Part shown: positions 21,218 through 31,858 of the stretch, in pieces | Numbering within the stretch: position 1 is the first letter of the stretch | Layout of the letters: every line of letters starts with the position of its first letter | From: Akebia trifoliata | Lineage: Eukaryota; Streptophyta; Magnoliopsida; Ranunculales; Lardizabalaceae | DNA length: 64,000 bases | Reading direction: 5' to 3' | Assembly: GCA_017979445.1 (NCBI GenBank) | Contig: CM030710.1 | Location: forward strand, 18,586,248 to 18,650,247 | Translations under genes and position numbers: made by a program | Notes under the pieces: generated by a model | The model's input: the letters and a program-made list of their open reading frames with translations, nothing else | The model's database searches: none | What the model was told of the DNA's origin: nothing

Positions 21218-24200
21218 TGTGGCGCCCCGCCAAACGCTAACACAAATCCCAATGCCAAATCCCAAGGTACTAGGTGGCACCTCGAAATTTCGGCATGGTC
21301 TCCTCTGTTTATGTTAACGTTTCACGGAACTCAAACCTGATAAACCAATTTATAATACAACCTGTATATAAAGCTGTAAATACAGGAAAATAACAGCGGA
21401 AGACTAATTACATCTAACATGTAAGTAGATCAGAGTGCGGAAGATTTAATCATATACAGGCTTACCAAAACACTCTCACTCTAACAGAGGCCTAAACTCT
21501 CAAATCCAAAAACTACATACATCCTGGATGAAACTGACAATACTAAGGGATGTGGCCCTAGTGCTCACCAGGCGATAAAATCTGATCGTCGATCTAATCG
21601 ACCAGATACTCCTCAATTACTGCCTCTACGCCTGCCTCGACAGCTGCAAGTACTGAAACTAAAAAAAATAGGAAGGAAAGGGTGAGTAACGAAAGTTACC
21701 CAGCAAGTCCACAGCCAATTCCTACCAATAACCCTTCCTAAGCATGATCGAATAAAGCATACTGAGTATTTTTAATACATGCAAGGTTTTACAAGATAAA
21801 ATACGATCAACTGGTACATATAGCCAGGGATGAGCAACTAAACGGTTTAAAGATTACACATGGCATCAATCATCCATACTCATTATACATTTTCCATTCT
21901 ATGCAAATACCGTTGACAACATTAAAACGATAGACATGCTTTTCAGTTTATAATTCGAAATATAACAACAGATACATAATACAAGTGGTGGAGTATTGGA
22001 ATTAAAGAGTTGGGATTCACGACTGGATCGCTCCCAGTCAGGACATGATATTCCCAATAACATCGTAGTTCCTGATTTTGTGGCTGGTCGTGTCTACCAC
22101 GCTTGCGGAACCATTTATCCGGCTCAGGCTGGCCGTTTGACGTGACCATAAGCAATGGGTCTCTTTTCGATGTGTCAGAACGTTCGACTACTACTAGATT
22201 GTTAGTGATCACTGACTAATCATCTTCGTCTATGCCTATCAGGCGTGCATGTGATTCCCAAATGACACTCCACTCGTATACGACCACCTTTACAATACAC
22301 GTTTACTGGTAAAGATAAGAAAGGAATGGACCCGGATTCCAGTTGTGACTCCACTCTCATACGCGTCCCATACCACGTATGAGTTTGGTGGTCCCTACCG
22401 TACATCCCAGGATAGTGTACCCCTCCGGATGATGTGACACACTATCCCTTCAGGCATTCACAAACCCTTTAACAGTTCACAAAATAGCTACGTATATATA
22501 TGATTTTTCATTTAAAACAAAAGAGAAATTAACAGAACAGGGTTGAGAACGGATATCCAGTTCCTACCATGCAACCGTGGCCACCCGGCCTAAAATAAAT
22601 AACAGTACTCAGCGCACGCGCTAACATAATCGGACATAAACATGCAACCCTTTCATTAATAACCTGGATATCCTTTCAACAACCTACATACAACATACAA
22701 TGTAAAAGGCAGACATCACCCCTCGGGTGTGATTCTGACATTTTACCGTTCATTCCCTTTTCCCATTCTCTCAACATTCTCATTTTTCATCCTTTCAAAT
22801 CAATCATTCATTTTCAATCTTCCAAAGTCATTCTTTTAGTCTTTCCATTGAAAACCTTCAAAGTTTATTCACAAACAAGGTCCCGATGATGTACGGGGCA
22901 AAAGCTGTTAAAAATAATGAAAGCTGGTGAAAATTTGGCTAAGTGTCAGAAACTCAATTTTTCAAAGTTTTCGAAATTGAAAACGGGTTTTTCGAAATGG
23001 AAAACGGGTTTTTCGAAATGAAAGTCTCGATCATGAGATTCGACACCATATAGGTTTTGTAATCTAATTCAAAGAAACGCGAAAGTTATTTCATTTTGAA
23101 AACTTGCCGAAAACGTCAAAAATTACGTTTTGTTCTTTAAACCAAAATTCGGATTTTGATCCTTTGAGATTTGGATCTTAAAACCATTCCCATTGTTTCG
23201 AAATGGGGGGTAAAACCTTAATTTCATTAAAGAACTTAAAGTAAATGGAAAGTAAAAATTAAAGAGGACATTTACTTAAATGTTTTTAATGAAATAAAGG
23301 GTGAGAAATAGTGTATAAGGTGTGAGGAAGTCAAGCCAAGAGTCAGAACACTGTTCTGAAGAGAACTGTGTCTGTCGGTGGCTGTCGGCGGCAGGAACAA
23401 GATTCTATCGGTGGAACCGACAGATTGGTCTTCGGCAGATGTCGGTGGGACCGACGGTCCCGCCGACAGCATAAAATTTCATCGCGTTATTTGGTTTCGT
23501 CGGTGGCAGAAACCTCATTCTGTCGGTGGGACCGACAGAATGCCTTCGGTAGGTGCCGATGGCACCGACCCTACCCGCCTACAGCCTGAACCTCACTCGC
23601 GATTTTTGGGTTTTTCGATCCCTTTTTCGATTTCCTTTTTCATTCTTCGAACCATTCTACCCACCCACGATTTTGTTATCAAGATTCGATCAAACATAAG
23701 CAAAACACCTACTTCTACCATGAATTTGAAATCGAACAACAACTTTCTACGATTTAAATGCAAACAATAAGTTTTGTTTTAAAACCCTAAATGCACATTT
23801 CGGAAATCTAAAGCTACCAATAAGAATTGGAAGTCCCTTACTTGGTTGTGAACGCCAAGGGTACAGGCTAGCACTACAACTCAAGGTTGGATGGCTCAAG
23901 AGTCGAGGTTGGGCTGACTTGGATGCGAAACGAGCGAGGGTTTGCAAGGTATCCGACAATGACGATCTCCTTCGCTTCTATAATGAAGTATAGACCTAGC
24001 TCCTAACTTGATGAAGCCCTCGGACGGAAGATGTGGAGGTTTACTCGAACTACCCGGCTAGTTTTCGATGAAGGATGGGGAAAACGAACAAGAATGGGTA
24101 AGTAAAGATGGTGAAGTTGTAGCTCTCGACGTGGCCGACAACTTTGTCTTCTTCGTCGAGGTTCAACTCGACTTCGTTCGGGCTAGAACTTGATGGGAAT

Positions 24201-24714
24201 GGGTTGAAACCCTTGGGTTGAGACGTGGCTACCGTTTGGTTTCCTTGGAAAAGAAGAGAAATGAAATGAAATAAAAGAAATAAGATTTCTTTTATAATAA
24301 AGCTGATGGCATACTTGTAATTTTCCCATCATTTCTAACTTCGTTCGTAACTTAACCATTCGGACTCGGAAATTAACAAGTGAATATACCATTTAGAATA
24401 ATTTTTCGATTCGAATCTAATGGTGTCATCAAATCTTTTCGATTCTCGCTCTAACGAAATTCCACTGTTTTGGGTCCCACTTAACACGAAATTCGAGGAT
24501 TCTATAACTTCTCTATCCGAATTCGAATTCGGACTTGCTTACAGGCTAATGTATATATTTCGATCCTTTTGAATCTAATGACGAAGTTGATTTTTCTCGA
24601 AATTAATCATAACAAGATCCGAGTATTTTACTCTACGTCTCTCCTTCGATATTTTCTTCCAAGTCTCACCATTTAATTTCCTCGAGATATGAGTTGAAAA
24701 TCCGGGGTGTTACA
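21218..24714 (-). mobile_element. 3.5-kb solo-LTR-like element, copy A
   Basis: The element begins TGTGGCGCCCCGCCAAACG and ends CCGGGGTGTTACA on the plus strand. It is flanked by the perfect 5-bp duplication CCCAC (21213-21217 and 24715-24719). TG...CA ends plus a 5-bp duplication fit LTR integration. No internal region, PBS or gag-pol is present, so it is read as a solo LTR of a large-LTR gypsy element (possibly a Tekay-like chromovirus; inference). It is nearly identical, in inverted orientation, to 39512-43071. The open frame 23378-23770 and its twin at 40457-40858 are shared only because the copies are similar, and they show no known domain. Confidence 0.82.
23365..23580. repeat. Cluster of short GC-rich palindromes in copy A
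   Basis: Words of the form CTGTCGGTGGNACCGACAG recur with imperfect copies near 23405, 23440, 23520 and 23560. Each can fold into a short hairpin. The block is much richer in GC than its surroundings. The same block is present at 40640-40860 in copy D. Confidence 0.75.
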
Positions 24715-24851
24715 CCCACCATACACACACACAAAAAAAAAAAAAACCCTTAAGAAAATATTAAAAGATTGCCCTTTCATACCCCTTGCATCCTCGTAGC
24801 TCTGCATAGCGCAACAAAATACAAGACATTTACACAATAACATAGATATAG

Positions 24852-25245
24852 TTTCTATTTTATAGGAACAGGAAACCTTATTAGATCCTGAGTCTAACGA
24901 AAGAGTCATGATCCAATAAGGTATCTCATTTCTATAAATGGAAATAATGTCTACATGGCAAGTTTTGATAAGAGAATAAACACATTGAGATGCTTGAACA
25001 ACTTAGTTAGGAACCCAAGGTGTTTTAAAATCCAATTAAAGCATGCCACATAGACACCATTCCTATAAAATAGGAATGGGACACCTTACTAGACTCTGAG
25101 TCTAATGAAAGAGTAACGATCTAGTAAAGTATCCACTTCCTATAGATAGAAATGGTGACATGGCAAGTTTTGATCGGGTAATTAATACATTGGGTTGCAT
25201 TTATGACTTAGGATCCCAAGGTGTTTTAAACTCCAATCAATGCAT
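24852..25245. repeat. Degenerate ~200-bp tandem duplication
   Basis: The segment with TAGGAACAGGAAACC, GATCCTGAGTCTAACGAAAG and ACATGGCAAGTTTTGAT (from about 24860) is repeated from about 25066 with the same order of words: TAGGAATGGGACACC, GACTCTGAGTCTAATGAAAG and ACATGGCAAGTTTTGAT. Both then pass through a CCCAAGGTGTTTTAAA stretch. The period is about 205 bases. No coding potential is seen. Confidence 0.75.
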
Positions 25246-25291
25246 GGAATGATGCTATGTGCATAGAAAAAGGGTCAATTTTAAAAGAGTC

Positions 25292-25452
25292 GTGACAAAA
25301 TGACGTGCTGACACATATGCGGTTGACGTAGCAATGCACAAGACCATAAATCTTTTTCTTCGAGATACACAAGGAAAAAGATCTATGATTATGTGCACTT
25401 ACCACATCAACCGCGTACAGACCATGTATGTGTCAGGGTGTTATTTTATGAT
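25292..25452. mobile_element. Foldback (hairpin) element 1
   Basis: The arms pair over about 75 bases: GACACATATGCGGTTGACG on the left with the complement of CATCAACCGCGTAC and ATGTATGTGTC on the right. They meet at AAATCTTTTTCTTCGAGATA, AAGGAAAAAGATCTATG. It belongs to the foldback family described in the findings. It has no coding capacity, and a target duplication was not resolved. Confidence 0.7.
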
Positions 25453-25545
25453 TAGTCATTGCAAAACTTTTACCACTTAATCTTCGTTTCCCACAATTTT
25501 CTCTCCTTCTAACCAATCTGATGAATTTCTTTATGAGCTGTTATA

Positions 25546-25692
25546 GGTGACTTCCTACTATACCGTGCTCAACACTAGGCTTACGTGACAGTGTGAAGAT
25601 AACTATAGATCTTTTTCCTCGAGATAGAAGGAAAGAGATCTATGGTTATCTGCATACTATCATGTCAACGCAGTGATGTAGAAAGTCACTTT
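25546..25692. mobile_element. Foldback (hairpin) element 2
   Basis: GTGACTTCCTAC at the left pairs with GTAGAAAGTCAC at the right, and the inner arms are AACTATAGATCTTTTTCC and GGAAAGAGATCTATGGTT around CTCGAGATAGAA. It lies about 100 bases after foldback element 1 and shares its centre. Confidence 0.68.
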
Positions 25693-25699
25693 AGAATTT

Positions 25700-27640
25700 T
25701 TTTTATTATTTATTATTACAAGTTTATAAACCAAAATTTTAGGAATGTTTTGGGTTTTTCATCTTAAGCATGGGCTAATCTATAACATTAGTTTGAAATT
25801 GCTTGCAAAAAATTATTATAACCGACGGTTAAAAATGTCATCACTGAGTGAGAGAGAGAGAGAGAGAGTATTTTAGTAGAAATGGCTCACAAGTTAAAGC
25901 AAGGGATAAGTGAAAGTTCCATTGGGATTTGGATTAGGAGGTTTTATATGATCCTTTAATCCAAGTTTTGTGTGTAATTATTGTGAGTTGTCTTCCATGG
26001 CTGTCAACTTGGGTTTCTACAAATGCATCCTAGTCAATGATTCCACTCTCAAAAAGCTTCCCTTCTACTCCCTTGTTTAAATAAATATTTCATTGATAGA
26101 GAGAGAATTTTAAAACAAGTAGGTCATTAAGACTATAGTCAAACTCATTTTTCAAGTTTTAATTACTAGAAGCTCATAGCGGGATTATAGAACTCAATTA
26201 GAAATTAAGCAAGAGAAAGGGGAGATCACTCTATGCTTGGACTAATTCTGCCATTAAATTAATCCTGGAGGAAGAAGTGCTTTAATCTTTGCTAATAAAG
26301 GAGTTTACATTGGTTGTAACTTGACGAATGAAACCCTCCTCTATCCACGATCGCGGTCTGCAATACAAACCTAATGCTCACATAGACAAAGTTAAATTAA
26401 GTTATTTGTTGGATGGTTAACACAACTAAACCATGCGACAATTCGGGAAGTGAAACTTATAATGCTCACATAGCTGACCATACTTTATCCAGAATGGTCA
26501 GCTCAATGAAGTTATTAATTTGTTGGATTATTATGTCGAAACAAGTTCCAAATTCACAAGATTGATCGATTTCCAAATTGCATGGTTCAGCTTAGTCACT
26601 CTCTGACACAAATGTAATCCTAGAATCATCTTAGTAATTAGGTATAATTAAGTAACGACCATTTGTTTCAATAAAACAAATAATTGTATAACCTTAAGAA
26701 ATTTTAATTGAGCTAAATGGGTCCCCCAAGAAATATAAGTAATTTTAGTCGCATTGAGAAGGTATCTTTGGGAACAACACTCAAAACCTAAGAACATGAA
26801 CCTACTATCTTCACATTTGTGTGGATTCAAACTTCAGATGTCTTTTTCCATGTGCAAGCAATGTGGATAGAATTTTCTATTCAGCATTTTCACATAGAAC
26901 AAAAGAAGTTCATTCAATATAATATATTTGATTGAAAAGCCAAGTAAAGAACCTGACCCCTTTAGGATCCCTCAGGGTCTTGGAAGGTGGGCCCCGTGAA
27001 AGTAATGAAAGAGAAGTTTCTCTGCCGTCCAAATTATATCAAAAGATGGGAATTGAATCCTTATAAGAAATTTTAGATTTTTTTTTTTTTTTTTATCTTT
27101 ATATCTAGAGGTCCCATAACGGTACCTTCTATCATAAAATGGTGAATAGAAGATATAAATAAATGGAAAGGTCCTTTGAATTTTTTGATCATTTTCATGC
27201 TACCCTCAAATATACCTTAAATCACTAGTTTAAATAGGATTCTAGGAATAATAATGCATAGACCACCACCATATAAAACTGTTGAAGCATGTGTCGTTGT
27301 GGGAACCAAACCATGTGTCACCAACATAAACTTGCATATAGTTTAAATAGGATTCTAGGCTAATTGGTTGACGTGATCAATATTTTAATATTCTCAATAC
27401 ATTTAGTTTAGATATGAATACTTTCACAATAAGTTCAGATAAAATTGAGAGGAACAAAATTTGATGGATTGACAACAGATGTTTGGGATAACGATTCATT
27501 ATTAATGAAGGTGCAAATTTGCTAATTAAGTTGGTCAAATTGTGTAGCGTTCATATGATGACCTAGATTGAAAACCTGCCTTAAATGACTAGTTATTATT
27601 AATTCACTATCTCGTTTGTTGAGGAAGATAAATAAAAATA
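25700..27640. other. Intergenic DNA, no gene recognised
   Basis: This is AT-rich non-coding sequence with a GA microsatellite (about 25848-25868), a poly-T run near 27076 and frequent stops in all frames. The longest open frame (26648-26830, minus) has no recognisable motif. No element ends were found. Confidence 0.5.
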
Positions 27641-27649
27641 AAAGGCAGA

Positions 27650-28116
27650 TTTACCAAAACATGCACAACTTTTCATTTATTTCCCAAAACAGTACACTGT
27701 AGCAATTAATTCCGAAAACGGTAAATTTACCGTTTTCGGAATTAATTTTTTTACCAAACGGTAAAAACAGTAAAATGTATTTTTTTATACCAAAAATACC
27801 CTTTTTTATTTTTTGACTGAAATTACAAAAATAAAATTGATTTCGGTAAAAAAAAATTATAAATATATATGATTGATGATTACCGAAAGACAGTGAATCT
27901 TTTTAGTTGGATTTTCATTTTTTTAAGGTTAAAATTGTAAATATATATGTAAAACAAAAAAAGGGTATTTTCGGTATAAAAAAAAATATTTTACTGTTTT
28001 TACCGTTTTGGTAAAAAATATTAATTCCGAAAACGGTAAATTTACCGTTTTCGGAATTAATTGCTACAGTGTACCATTTTCGGAATTAATTTCGAAAACT
28101 CTACCGTTTTGGTAAA
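27650..28116. mobile_element. MITE with ~170-bp inverted arms and two perfect palindromes
   Basis: The ends are TTTACCAAAAC and GTTTTGGTAAA. Left arm (to about 27815) and right arm (from about 27940) are complementary over most of their length, including GTACACTGTAGCAATTAATT, ACGGTAAAAACAGTAAAAT and AAAAATACCCTTTTTT. Within each arm lies a near-identical self-palindrome (27704-27747 and 28020-28061) centred on GGTAAATTTACC. No coding frame is present, and the superfamily is not determined. Confidence 0.8.
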
Positions 28117-28942
28117 TTATTCAAAATAAAAACTAAATCTAAGTAAACTAACATCTATTTTGATCACACCAATATGTCCTATATAAGGACGAAATTTCTT
28201 ATCTACAATGCCCAGAGTTTTATGAAAACTAATATACCTTATTATTAGGTGTAAATTACAAATCAAAAGAAAACTATAAATTAATAAACTAGAAAGGATC
28301 TTTGATCCTTGAAGGAGATACTTGAGATTAAAGTTAAGGAAAAAGACAAAACTGACTAAGAAAGTTACTTAAGTGGGGATGTTATTTAATGGGTATTTTT
28401 CTAAGACCCATGAATCTCCATTCCCCAAGCACAAGAACATGATGTGAAAAGATGTGCTAATTAATAGGAGATTGAGTCAAAAGGAGACTCCCCCAGCAAA
28501 AGGTGGGGTAACAATGGAGTTCCACTGTTCATGATTATCTTTACCACATTTGATAGCTTTTAGGATCAAAGGTTTTGTTGCCAAATGAGACCAAGTTCCC
28601 TTAAAACACTTAAAATTCAAACGAGTTTCTACGGGGAAGCATCACCTTTTCAACAAGCTGAGCTTTTCAAGGGAGCATGTAAGTTTGAATGTTTTGTCGG
28701 GTTTGAAGTTCCCACCCGGAATTTGAGGCTTCCTTTATATGTAATGGGAACTTAATTTGAGAGCTCCCCCTTGTCCTAAACTCTTGACCCTTGACCTTTG
28801 TAAAAGTGTATTTTCTAATGTCAAACGCCGTTTGATGTGATTAACATCAGGAATTTCCTAGAGATTAGTATTGTTTTAGGGATTCATTTGTTTGAAAATT
28901 TCTGAGATATATCCTTCCATCTCAGCTATTTTTTTTTTAATT
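28117..28942. other. Intergenic DNA, no gene recognised
   Basis: This is AT-rich sequence with stops in all frames. No repeat or element end was seen. Confidence 0.4.
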
Positions 28943-29148
28943 GTGATAATCTGACTACCCACATGCCACGGTCAATCAACTCTCCTGACTTGACAAGTTC
29001 GGGAACGGTATATCTGTACATCTTAGGATACAAAACTGCACTTTCCCATAAAAATATGTATCTCGAAGAGTATAAATCTATTGTTTCCAAAGTTGTCACA
29101 TCAGGAGAGTCAATTGAGTGTGCCATGTGGGGTAGTCAAATTATCACC
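28943..29148. mobile_element. Foldback (hairpin) element 3, ~205 bp
   Basis: GTGATAATCTGACTACCCAC at the left pairs with GTGGGGTAGTCAAATTATCAC at the right. The arms continue inward through ATGCCACGGTCAATCAACTC, CTCCTGA and TTGACAAG, with the centre near TATGTATCTCGAAGAG. Because the two strands are near copies of each other, similar open frames appear on both (28926-29126 minus, 28963-29172 plus). Neither is a gene. Confidence 0.78.
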
Positions 29149-29886
29149 ACTCATTTTGCCAGAGAGATTTAATGGGAAGACCTATCTGTTGCAATTTTAT
29201 TAAAAAAAACTCCCTTACTTTGTCAAGTTTGTTGCTGTACCAAACCTCACTTTATGAATCAGGCTAACATGACTAACTTAGTAAGCTTTCAAATCTTACT
29301 AAGGGTCTTGGGGCCCACATGGATTCAAATTAGCAATCCAACAATAAAGTCTTCTAGATTTCATAGAAAAAACTCATATTCGAAGAAAAAAAATATTAAA
29401 AATTAAAAATCTTTTTGAGCTTAATTGTAGATATTGAAAATGGATGGCTATCGAAATCTCAAATTCAAAATTAAAATTCAATGGTAAAAATTAACTCTTT
29501 TTTTAATTTCTTTTTTTTTTTTATAGTTCTTAGAATTTTGTCCTTCATGATCTTGTGCATCAGATCATGTTTTTAAATGCAACAATTATTGATGTGATTA
29601 AATCCACTCCAAGGTATGTTAGGTAACAAATTAACCCCATAAATTTAAATTTTATGACGTGGCAGGGTCTGCTAGGTAACAAATTTGATAAAGTGCGGTT
29701 TGGTAGGTAACAAAATTCATAAAGTAAGGTTCCCTTGGAGTTCTGACAACTCCAAGGGAGTTTTTGTAATAAAAATGCTACAGTTAGGTCTGTTGGGTAA
29801 ATCTCTCTTTTTTTATAAAAAGCCCCAAATATTGATTGACGATAGTATCTTCATGTTTAATGTTGGAGTGATCAAAGTAGGGGACA
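29149..29886. other. Intergenic DNA, no gene recognised
   Basis: The stretch is AT-rich with a poly-T tract near 29510. Words such as GTTAGGTAACAAATT recur near 29615, 29670 and 29698, which suggests a small degenerate repeat. The open frame 29685-29897 starts at TTG-type or weak context and has no motif. Confidence 0.4.
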
Positions 29887-29990
29887 TATTGACGTAGTGG
29901 CGTGTGCATGCCCGTAGATGCATTTTATCCAAGATACAAGTAAAATTCATCTACAAACATGCACGCACCACCACCACTACGTCATAATTT
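29887..29990. mobile_element. Foldback (hairpin) element 4, at the putative CACTA left end
   Basis: TTGACGTAGTGGCGTGTGCA pairs with the complement of TGCACGCACCACCACCACTA plus CGTCA, around GCATTTTATCCAAGATACAA. The outer right arm contains CACTACGTCATAAT, which is also the candidate left terminus of the CACTA element. Confidence 0.65.
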
Positions 29991-30144
29991 GCAAAATACC
30001 ATGGAAAATTGCAGAACAAACAACTATTCCTATTAGTTATCTTTAAGCGACATATTATCTCAGTCAGTCCAATACAAACAACTCCTTTTCTTACGGTTCT
30101 ACTGGAATCTTTTTCCTAGGCTTCATTTAGGGTAAAATACCACA

Positions 30145-30815
30145 ATTTGAACTTGAAAAAAGAAGACTAAAACAGTATCGATTTGCTCTATTTCAAGTGA
30201 TATCTGAACTTTCCTTGGCTTAGAATGAAGTGGCGACATTGATTTTAAATGAGATCAGAACTCAAGAAGAAGATATCACAATTTGGATTTGATTTGCTTC
30301 ATTAAGGTGAAATTTGAACATTCCTTCATGAAGATTGATCTGTTGAAGATGAAGATGGCGCCATTGATGATGGATGAGATTTGAACTTGAGAAGAAGATT
30401 ACCATGATTTCGATCTGTGATTTTTATGGCTTTATTCAATCTCTCCCTTAACTTATCTTCGATCTTTAGGATTTGAAGGGAATTTCTACCAGGTTTGTGA
30501 TCGAATCTTCAAGTATGTTAAAGCTTTTTTTATCCAATCTCAGTTTTTACTTAATTATTTTAGGGTTTCAAAGGTTTTCTTCATGGTTAAGACAAGTTTT
30601 AAGGTTTTGTTTGACACCCCCCCCCTCTTACTAATTGTTTTAATTTACCTTCTATCTCTAGGAAACCCACATACGATCGTATTTCAACAACTAAGTTTCT
30701 ATCTCTCTTGGATTTGATGCGAGTTTTTGATAAGCTTTTGATCAAATCTTCAGGTATGTTAAAGCTTTTGATTGAAACTCATAATTAATTTCCTCAATTA
30801 TTTTAAGGTTTCACA
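30145..30815 (+). repeat. Degenerate duplications in the 5' part of the CACTA element
   Basis: A unit of about 115 bases containing GATTTG, TGGCGACATTGAT and GAACTCAAGAAGAAGAT (30175-30292) recurs at 30293-30408 with TGGCGCCATTGATGATGG and GAACTTGAGAAGAAGAT. A second pair shares ATCTTCAAGTATGTTAAAGC (about 30475-30575) and ATCTTCAGGTATGTTAAAGC (about 30713-30815). No open frame runs through them. Confidence 0.6.
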
Positions 30816-31858
30816 TTTTAATTTTTAGGTATTTGTCAACATGATTGGTGGTTCTATAATTTCAGTGATTAAAGAAAAAAAAACTTGTTACTATTCTCCA
30901 CATCTTATATTGTGCCAATTACCATATATCTTTAATTATTTTATTTTTTTGGATTGAATATATCTTTAATTTTATGTTAGGGATTTTTTTTTTTTTTTTT
31001 GGCTGATTAAAACTATGTGATCTATATAGCTTTTCCTTGCTTCCCTCATTGTTTCACAGATATTTTATGCTATAACTCTTTGAAGAGGGATTTCTTTTTT
31101 GAGCAATTGTTTTAACTTCCATGAAATACCAAGGATCAAAGTTCTCTAAAATAGTTGTTGGCTATGAGCTAGCTGAGTGTTGATTCCATGGGCCTACATT
31201 CAAAATCTATCCTCACTGAAGTATTTGATCTCATTAGACGGTTTTACATTGTGAGAACACCCGAATGTTATCTTAAGCAAAGCCACATTCAGTCTTTAAA
31301 GAGTTATTTTTGTTATTTTTTCAAGTTAAACCATATGTGTCATTTACTATTGGTTTTATCTGGATTAGAACCCTTTTTTGGGTACTGATTTTTGTAGGTT
31401 TCAAGTAAGTTTGTTAAAATTGTTAAAAAAAGATTTTGTAGATTAAAATACATTGCATTAATAACTATCAATATTAACTAGTATCTGACCTCGTATTTGG
31501 CCTCTTTGTCTCCTTAATAAAGTTGCACTTTATATGTTCCGTCTTGGTCTTAACATTTTTCTTCCTTTTTCTCCCTTTTTTCTTATTGGTTTATAGCCAA
31601 CTTATTTTCAATCCCTTGAAATCTAAGATATCCTAACATAGTTTTAGTTTCGCATTTCCCTTTATTTAATGTCACTAACCAACACCATTTCATCTTCAAA
31701 TATCAAATGCCAAGGAAACTCTTGACTATGAGCAGGTTATATGTTAATTTTTAGTCAAAAATCATTATATTTGCAAATTAAGAATTGAATTATTTTTCCA
31801 ATAGCATGAATCCATGAATGCATAATTCTATCCAAAGACAGAAGAGCAATAAAGTTAT
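30816..31858. other. CACTA interior or intergenic DNA without recognised genes
   Basis: This is AT-rich with poly-T near 30985. The open frame 31188-31388 shows no motif. It is presumed to be the leader region of the transposon if the left end at 29975 is right. Confidence 0.35.

Noticed and set aside
23378..23770. A 130-residue open frame conserved at 40457-40858
   Set aside because: It lies inside two near-identical LTR copies and runs through the palindrome block. Conservation follows from copy age, and there is no known domain or codon pattern.
28926..29172. Overlapping open frames on both strands
   Set aside because: They are the two arms of a hairpin element.
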